NCBI GenBank assembly: GCA_036398215.1
Contig: DASWHK010000258.1
Location: forward strand, 40,920 to 104,919
Source of the DNA: DASWHK01 sp036398215
GTDB taxonomy: Bacteria; Acidobacteriota; UBA890
DNA length: 64,000 bases
Direction of reading: 5' to 3'
This document shows, one piece after another, positions 57,866 through 64,000 of this stretch; position 1 is the first letter of the stretch; each line of letters starts with the position of its first letter. The notes below the pieces were generated by a model that was given only the letters and a program-made list of their open reading frames with translations, made no database searches and was not told the DNA's origin. A program made the translations under genes and the position numbers.

Positions 57866-58782
57866 GCCCTCCGAAGCCCGCGTGGCTGAGGGTCCAGGCT
57901 CCCGGCGGCGACGCCTACGCGCATCTCAAGCAGGTCCTGCGGGCCCGCGGGCTGCACACCGTGTGCGAGGAAGCGCGCTGTCCGAACGTTGGCGAGTGCT
58001 GGGGCGGCGGCACCGCGACGTTCATGGTTCTCGGTGACGTTTGCACCCGCGGTTGCCGCTTTTGCGCCGTCCACAGCGGCAACCCGGGCGGCCGGATGGA
58101 CGCCGAGGAGCCCGCCAAGCTCGCCGACGCGGTGGCGGCGATGGGCCTCGATTACGTGGTTCTGACGATGGTGAACCGTGATGACCTGCCCGACGAGGGG
58201 GCCGCCCACGTCGCCGCCTGCGTCGGCGCGATCAAGCGAACCGCCCCCGATGTTCTCGTCGAGGCCCTGATCGGCGATTTCAGCGGCCGCCTCGACCTCG
58301 TCGACGTGGTCGCCGACGCCGGCGCCGAGGTGATCGCCCACAACGTCGAGACGGTCGAGCGGCTGCAGCCGACGGTGCGCGACCGGCGGGCCCGCTTCGA
58401 GCAGTCGCTCGCCGTGCTGGAGCGGGCCAAGGCGCACTACCGAGCGCCGTACACCAAGTCGTCGATCATGCTCGGGCTCGGCGAGCGGGCCGCCGAGGTG
58501 GACGCGGCGATGCGGGCGCTGCGCGGTCGCGACGTCGACTTCCTAACCCTCGGCCAGTACCTGCAGCCGAGTGCCGCCCACCTCCCGGTCCACGAGTACG
58601 TCACGCCGCAGCGGTTCGACGACTACCGCCGCCGCGGCGAGCGTCTCGGCTTCCGCTACGTCGCCTCCGGGCCGCTGGTGCGCAGCTCCTACCGGGCCGG
58701 TGAGCTGTTCATCAAGTCCCTCCTGCGCGGCGACGGTAGCTCGCAGCTGCCGGTGGCGCCGCGGATGGGTCACGATGCTTGA
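57835..58782 (+). CDS. lipA: Lipoyl synthase
   Basis: 315 aa from ATG 57835. A radical SAM enzyme that inserts two sulfurs into the octanoyl group. The auxiliary cluster ligands are Cys44, Cys49 and Cys55 (VCEEARCPNVGEC), and the radical SAM motif is Cys70-x3-Cys74-x2-Cys77 (CTRGCRFCAV). The C-terminal RSSYRAGE holds the Ser ligand. The usual internal ribosome binding role is served by GAGGAGAG just inside the micro-ORF. Confidence 0.96.
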   Translation: MRRDARATPGRPPKPAWLRVQAPGGDAYAHLKQVLRARGLHTVCEEARCPNVGECWGGGTATFMVLGDVCTRGCRFCAVHSGNPGGRMDAEEPAKLADAVAAMGLDYVVLTMVNRDDLPDEGAAHVAACVGAIKRTAPDVLVEALIGDFSGRLDLVDVVADAGAEVIAHNVETVERLQPTVRDRRARFEQSLAVLERAKAHYRAPYTKSSIMLGLGERAAEVDAAMRALRGRDVDFLTLGQYLQPSAAHLPVHEYVTPQRFDDYRRRGERLGFRYVASGPLVRSSYRAGELFIKSLLRGDGSSQLPVAPRMGHDA

Positions 58783-58811
58783 ACGCCGGGCCGTCGCGAG
58801 GGGAGGCCGGC

Positions 58812-59870
58812 GTGGCCGATGAGCTGCTGAGGGTCCTCTCCCGGGACATCGACGACGTCGAGGTCGAGGGTCCGCAGCTCGCCAAGGACGAGCTGCTGCG
58901 GCTGTACGAGGCGATCGTATCGACGCGGGCGCTCGACGAGCGCAGCTCGCGCCTGCACGCCGACGGCGAGATCGGCTTCTACGTCGCCGGCCGCGGCGTC
59001 GAGGCGGTCAGCGTCGGCTCGGGGTTCGTCACCGAGAGCGCCGACTGGGTGTTTCCCTCGCACCGCGACGCCGGCATGTACCTGCTGCGCGGCGGCTCGC
59101 TGCGCTCCTGGCTCGACCAGCTGTTCGGCAACGCCGCCGACCTCACCAAGGGACGGCAGGCGCCCGGGCACCACTCGTTGCCGGACGGTCGCTTTGTGTC
59201 GGTCTCCGGCCCGCTGGGCACCCAGCTGGCGCAGGCGGCGGGCTGTGCGATGGCGATCGCGCTGCGCGGCGATCGGAGCGTGGCGCTGGCCTGCTTCGGC
59301 GCTGCCGCCGCCTCGACCCCCGGTTTCCACGCCGCCGTCCAGCTGGCGGCCGAGTTTCAGCCGCCTGCGGTCTTTATTTGTCGGACCGGCGCCGGGGGCG
59401 CCGGCGGAGAGGGCGGCGGCGACCGGCTGCTGCCGGCGACACCGGTGGCGGAGCTGGCGCGAGCGCGGGGCATCGAGTCGACTCGCGTCGACGGGGCCGA
59501 CGTGCTGGCGGTCGTTCAAGCGGTCGCCGCGGCGCGGCAGCGGGCGTTGGACGGAGCCGGCGCGACGCTCGTCGAGGCGGTGCTCGGGAGCGTCGGGGCG
59601 GCGGACGGCGCCGGCCCGGGGAGCGATCCCGTCGGCCTGCTGCGCGACTACCTGGAGCACCGGGGAATCTGGGACGCGGCGCGCGAGGAAGACCTGAACG
59701 CCCGCGTCCGCCAGCGCCTCGACGAGGCGGTGGAGGCGGCCCGCGCCACCGGGCCGCCGCCGCCGGACTCGCTGTTCACCGACGTCTACGCGGCGCCGCC
59801 CTGGATGTTGCAGGAGCAGCGCGAGCTGGCGGCGGCCGGCGCCGGCGCCGACGACGATCCGGAGACCTGA
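58812..59870 (+). CDS. 2-oxo acid dehydrogenase E1 component alpha subunit, cofactor motif degenerate
   Basis: 352 aa from GTG 58812 with GGGAGG 5 nt upstream. It is homologous over its length to E1 alpha of pyruvate or branched-chain 2-oxo acid dehydrogenases: LLRLYEAIVSTRALDERSSR, then FPSHRDAGMYLLRGG and KGRQAPGHHSLPDG. The thiamine diphosphate motif GDG...N...ENN is lost: residues 163-177 read GAAAASTPGFHAAVQ, and the end reads VFICRTG, so Asp is Ala164 and the Asn ligands are absent. It may be a structural or inactive alpha subunit. The paired beta subunit looks intact. Confidence 0.82.
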   Translation: MADELLRVLSRDIDDVEVEGPQLAKDELLRLYEAIVSTRALDERSSRLHADGEIGFYVAGRGVEAVSVGSGFVTESADWVFPSHRDAGMYLLRGGSLRSWLDQLFGNAADLTKGRQAPGHHSLPDGRFVSVSGPLGTQLAQAAGCAMAIALRGDRSVALACFGAAAASTPGFHAAVQLAAEFQPPAVFICRTGAGGAGGEGGGDRLLPATPVAELARARGIESTRVDGADVLAVVQAVAAARQRALDGAGATLVEAVLGSVGAADGAGPGSDPVGLLRDYLEHRGIWDAAREEDLNARVRQRLDEAVEAARATGPPPPDSLFTDVYAAPPWMLQEQRELAAAGAGADDDPET

Positions 59871-60844
59871 TGGCCACCGTCGACATGCTGGTGGCGATCC
59901 GCTCGACGCTCGCCGGAGAGATGCGCCGGGACGATCGCGTCGTGCTGCTCGGCGAGAGCATCGCCGCCCTCGGCGGCGTCTTCCAGGCCACCGATGGTCT
60001 GCTCGCCGAGTTCGGCGCGCAGCGGGTCATCGACATGCCCCTCGGCGAGGGGGGCATCGTCGGCGCCGCCGCCGGCATGGCGCTGTACGGGCTCAAGCCG
60101 GTGGCCGAGATCCAGCACGCTGATTTCGCCTTTTCGGGCTTCGAGCAGATCGTCTCCGAGGTCGCCAAGTACCGCTACCGATCGGGCGGCCAGTACCCCT
60201 GCCCGGTCGTCTTGCGGATGCCATACGGCGGCGGTATCGGCGGCGGCATCTACCATTCGCAGAGCCCAGAGGCCCACTTTACCCACACGCCGGGGCTGCT
60301 GGTTGTCGCCCCCTCGAGCCCCCGCGACGCCGCCGGCCTGCTGCGCACCGCCATCCGTGGCGAGGACCCGGTGATCTTTCTGGAGCCCAAGCGGCTGTAC
60401 CGCTCGGCCGGCGGCGAGGTTCCCGACGACGACTTCACCATACCGATCGGCGAGGCGGCGAGGTTGCGGGAGGGCGGCGACGTGACCGTCATCGCCTACG
60501 GCGCCATGCTTCATGAGGCGGTGGAGGCCGCCGAACGGGCCGCCGGCGACGGCATCGGCGTCGACCTGCTCGACCTGCGAACGCTCGTCCCCTTCGACAT
60601 CGGTGCCGTGCTCGAGTCGGTCGCCAGGACCGGACGGGCGGTGCTGGTCCAGGAGGCGCCTCGGCTCTGCGGCTTCACCGCCGAGCTGGCCGCCGTGCTC
60701 GCCGAAAAGGCGGTCTTCCACCTGCAGGCCCCGGTACTGCGCGTCGGCGGTTACGATACCCCGGTGCCCTACGCGCTCGAGCGCGACTACCTGCCCGACG
60801 CCGGCCGCGTTCTGGCGGCGATCCAGCGCGTCTGCAACTTCTGA
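59870..60844 (+). CDS. 2-oxo acid dehydrogenase E1 component beta subunit
   Basis: 324 aa from ATG 59870, sharing one base with the alpha stop (TGATG). The beta subunit forms half of each active site. VVLLGESIAALGG and MPLGEGGIVGAAAGMALYG (Glu60, which activates the cofactor) are normal. The transketolase C-domain follows with VTVIAYGAMLHEAVEAA and VLVQEAPRLCGFTAELA. Together with alpha it would decarboxylate pyruvate or a branched-chain 2-oxo acid. Confidence 0.93.
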   Translation: MATVDMLVAIRSTLAGEMRRDDRVVLLGESIAALGGVFQATDGLLAEFGAQRVIDMPLGEGGIVGAAAGMALYGLKPVAEIQHADFAFSGFEQIVSEVAKYRYRSGGQYPCPVVLRMPYGGGIGGGIYHSQSPEAHFTHTPGLLVVAPSSPRDAAGLLRTAIRGEDPVIFLEPKRLYRSAGGEVPDDDFTIPIGEAARLREGGDVTVIAYGAMLHEAVEAAERAAGDGIGVDLLDLRTLVPFDIGAVLESVARTGRAVLVQEAPRLCGFTAELAAVLAEKAVFHLQAPVLRVGGYDTPVPYALERDYLPDAGRVLAAIQRVCNF

Positions 60845-60856
60845 TCCGAGGAGAAC

Positions 60857-62464
<1,608 letters not shown>

Positions 62465-62474
62465 GAAGCTGTGG

Positions 62475-62492
62475 TTCCACCACGGCCTGCTA
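62475..62492 (-). repeat. Dispersed repeat R1 head, in an inverted pair
   Basis: The minus strand reads TAGCAGGCCGTGGTGGAA, exactly as at 63955-63972. Immediately next to it on the plus strand is another TAGCAGGCC (62491-62499), so two R1 heads meet head-to-head between the E2 and E3 genes. Confidence 0.65.
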
Positions 62493-62522
62493 GCAGGCCT
62501 GGGCCAGACCAAGGGAAGAACG

Positions 62523-63923
62523 ATGTCGGATGACATACGCGTGGAGGTTGTGGTCATCGGCTCGGGCCCGGGCGGCTACGTCGCCGCGCTGCGCGCCGCG
62601 CAGCTGGGCCTGAAGGTCGGCATCGTCGAGAAGGAGTTCGTCGGCGGCACCTGCCTGAACGTCGGCTGCATCCCCTCGAAGGCGCTGCTGGAGGCCAGCC
62701 ACCGGCTCAGCCAGGTGCGCGACGCCGCGCGCTTCGGGGTCGAGGTCGGTGAGGTGACCGTCGACTACCCGCGCATGCAGGCGCACAAGAGCAAGGCGGT
62801 GCAGATGCTGACCCGCGGCGTCGCCGGTCTGCTGCGCAAGGGCGGCGTCGAGCTGCTCGAGGGCGCCGGCCGCTTCCTCGAGACCGGCGTCGTCGAGGTG
62901 GTGCTCGCCGATGGAGGCAAGCGGGTCGTGCGCGCCGGCAACGTCATCATCGCCACCGGCTCGGTGGCGGCGGAGATCCCCGGCATCCCCTTCGACGGCG
63001 ACAAGGTCGTCTCATCCCGCGAGGCGCTGGAGTTCGACGAGATCCCCGGGCAGCTGGTCGTCGTCGGCGCCGGCTACATCGGCCTCGAGCTGGGCAGCGT
63101 CTACGCCCGTCTCGGTAGCCGCGTGATCGTCCTCGAGATGATGGACAGGGCGCTCCCCGAGATGGACGAGGAGCTCGGCGCCGCCGCCGCCGACCTGCTC
63201 GCCAAGCAGGGGCTGGCCTTCCAGCTCGGCGCCAAGGTGAGCAGCGTCGAGCCCGAGGAGAAGAAGGCCGTCGTCCGCTACGAGCACGAGGGTACCCAGC
63301 GCTGGATGACCGCCGACAAGGTCCTGCTGGCGGTCGGCCGCCGCCCCTACGTCGAAGCCCTCGGCCTCGGCGCCGTCGGCCTGCAGGTCGACGGGCGCGG
63401 CTTCCTGCCGGTGGACGAAGGGATGCGCACCGCCGTCGACGGGATCTACGCCATCGGCGACGTCGTACCGACGCCGATGCTCGCCCACGTGGCGATGGAC
63501 GAGGGGGTGGTAGCGGCGGAGCGCATCGCCGGGCAGGCCTCGGCGATGCGCTACGACGCCATCCCGGCGGTGGTGTTCACGCATCCCGAGATCGCCTCGG
63601 TTGGGCTCAAGGAGCAGGAGGCGCGCGACAAGGGACACACCCTGCAGGTTGGCCACTTCCCCTTCCGCGGCAACGGCCGGGCGCGGGCCCGCGGCGAGCT
63701 CGACGGTTGGGTCAAGATGATCACCGACGCCGACACCGGAAAGCTGCTCGGCGTCCATTGCATCGGCGCCGAGGCCGGCCACCTGATCCACGAGGCGGTG
63801 GTGGCGATGGCCTACGGCGGCTATGCGGAGGACGTGGCGCTGACCGTCCACGCCCATCCGACCCTTTCAGAGGCCTTCAAGGAAGCGGCGCTGGCGGTCG
63901 ACGGCCGTGCCATCCATGTCTAG
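62523..63923 (+). CDS. lpdA: Dihydrolipoamide dehydrogenase (E3)
   Basis: 466 aa from ATG 62523. A flavoprotein that reoxidises dihydrolipoamide with NAD. VVIGSGPGGYVAALRAAQLG binds FAD, the redox disulfide Cys44-Cys49 sits in GGTCLNVGCIPSK, VVVGAGYIGLELGSV binds NAD, and HAHPTLSEAF has the catalytic His-Glu pair. It is the last gene of the lipB to E3 operon, and the spacer from E2 holds the R1 head pair. Confidence 0.96.
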   Translation: MSDDIRVEVVVIGSGPGGYVAALRAAQLGLKVGIVEKEFVGGTCLNVGCIPSKALLEASHRLSQVRDAARFGVEVGEVTVDYPRMQAHKSKAVQMLTRGVAGLLRKGGVELLEGAGRFLETGVVEVVLADGGKRVVRAGNVIIATGSVAAEIPGIPFDGDKVVSSREALEFDEIPGQLVVVGAGYIGLELGSVYARLGSRVIVLEMMDRALPEMDEELGAAAADLLAKQGLAFQLGAKVSSVEPEEKKAVVRYEHEGTQRWMTADKVLLAVGRRPYVEALGLGAVGLQVDGRGFLPVDEGMRTAVDGIYAIGDVVPTPMLAHVAMDEGVVAAERIAGQASAMRYDAIPAVVFTHPEIASVGLKEQEARDKGHTLQVGHFPFRGNGRARARGELDGWVKMITDADTGKLLGVHCIGAEAGHLIHEAVVAMAYGGYAEDVALTVHAHPTLSEAFKEAALAVDGRAIHV

Positions 63924-63952
63924 CAGCTAACTATCAACGATCGAGACGGCGG

Positions 63953-64000
63953 TATAGCAGGCCGTGGTGGAAGTGTGATGGGTCTGGTTGCGGCGAGAAA
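63953..64000 (+). repeat. Dispersed repeat R1, reference copy (runs off window)
   Basis: TATAGCAGGCC followed by the 28 nt shared exactly with 18025-18052 (here 63960-63987) and the 20 nt shared exactly with 9554-9573 (here 63977-63996). It follows lpdA by 30 bp. Confidence 0.75.

Overview
The window is 64 kb of very GC-rich, densely coded chromosome from a Gram-negative bacterium. LptD, a TatA homologue, an EnvC-like murein hydrolase activator and an outer-membrane barrel protein indicate a diderm. The vWFA protein at 34938-36125 has the layout of the 'VWFA-related Acidobacterial domain' family, and together with NrdJ, the KorAB oxidoreductase and FdxA this makes Acidobacteriota the best guess. 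That is an inference from gene content; no rRNA gene is present. I see no phage, plasmid, CRISPR array or transposase gene.

Layout. 1-5499 (minus): accD, folC, lptD and a truncated sugar-1-phosphate nucleotidyltransferase. 5766-10033 (plus): mtnA, tsaD and a ROK protein, then lepB and a small membrane protein. 10097-11120 (minus): yggS and yggT. 11346-13722 (plus): ECF sigma factor, anti-sigma factor and a bactofilin-like membrane protein. 13852-16451 (minus): rqcH and a lytic transglycosylase. 17012-21996 (plus): gap, pgk, tpiA, secG, tRNA-Leu(GAG), ispH. 22190-30909 (minus): korAB, a small unknown gene, yggX and a nucleoside salvage cluster (nupC, punA, an exported amidohydrolase, deoC). 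31113-36831 (plus): DUF1015 protein, S9 peptidase, vWFA protein, barrel protein. 36832-39559 (minus): lipoprotein, tatA, selB. 39661-42904 (plus): thiolase, 3-hydroxyacyl-CoA dehydrogenase, EnvC-like protein. Then rpoD (minus), a MidA-type methyltransferase (plus), ggt (plus), nrdJ (minus), fdxA (plus) and an overlapping minus-strand operon of aquaporin, FHA-GAF-PP2C phosphatase, BON protein and cstA. 57009-63923 (plus) is a lipoate/2-oxo acid dehydrogenase operon: lipB, lipA, E1 alpha, E1 beta, E2, E3.

How the genes work together. Lower glycolysis (gap-pgk-tpiA) feeds two alternative 2-oxo acid oxidation systems in the same window: the lipoyl-dependent dehydrogenase complex with its own lipoylation enzymes, and a ferredoxin-linked KorAB with a separately encoded FdxA-type ferredoxin. 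The nupC-punA-amidohydrolase-deoC cluster would import and break down nucleosides, and mtnA handles methylthioribose phosphate.

The most notable features are not ordinary genes. (1) There are three families of short intergenic repeats: a REP-like element with at least eight copies or fragments, two inverted copies of a ~136 bp MITE-like element with 15 bp terminal inverted repeats, and a 169 bp element with perfect 27 bp terminal inverted repeats. (2) A 44 bp tandem duplication at the lipB/lipA junction creates a 15-codon micro-ORF joined by ATGA overlaps at both ends. (3) The E1 alpha subunit has lost the residues that normally bind Mg-thiamine diphosphate. (4) The ROK kinase homologue lacks the usual zinc motif. 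(5) A near-perfect 24 bp palindrome overlaps the likely nupC promoter.
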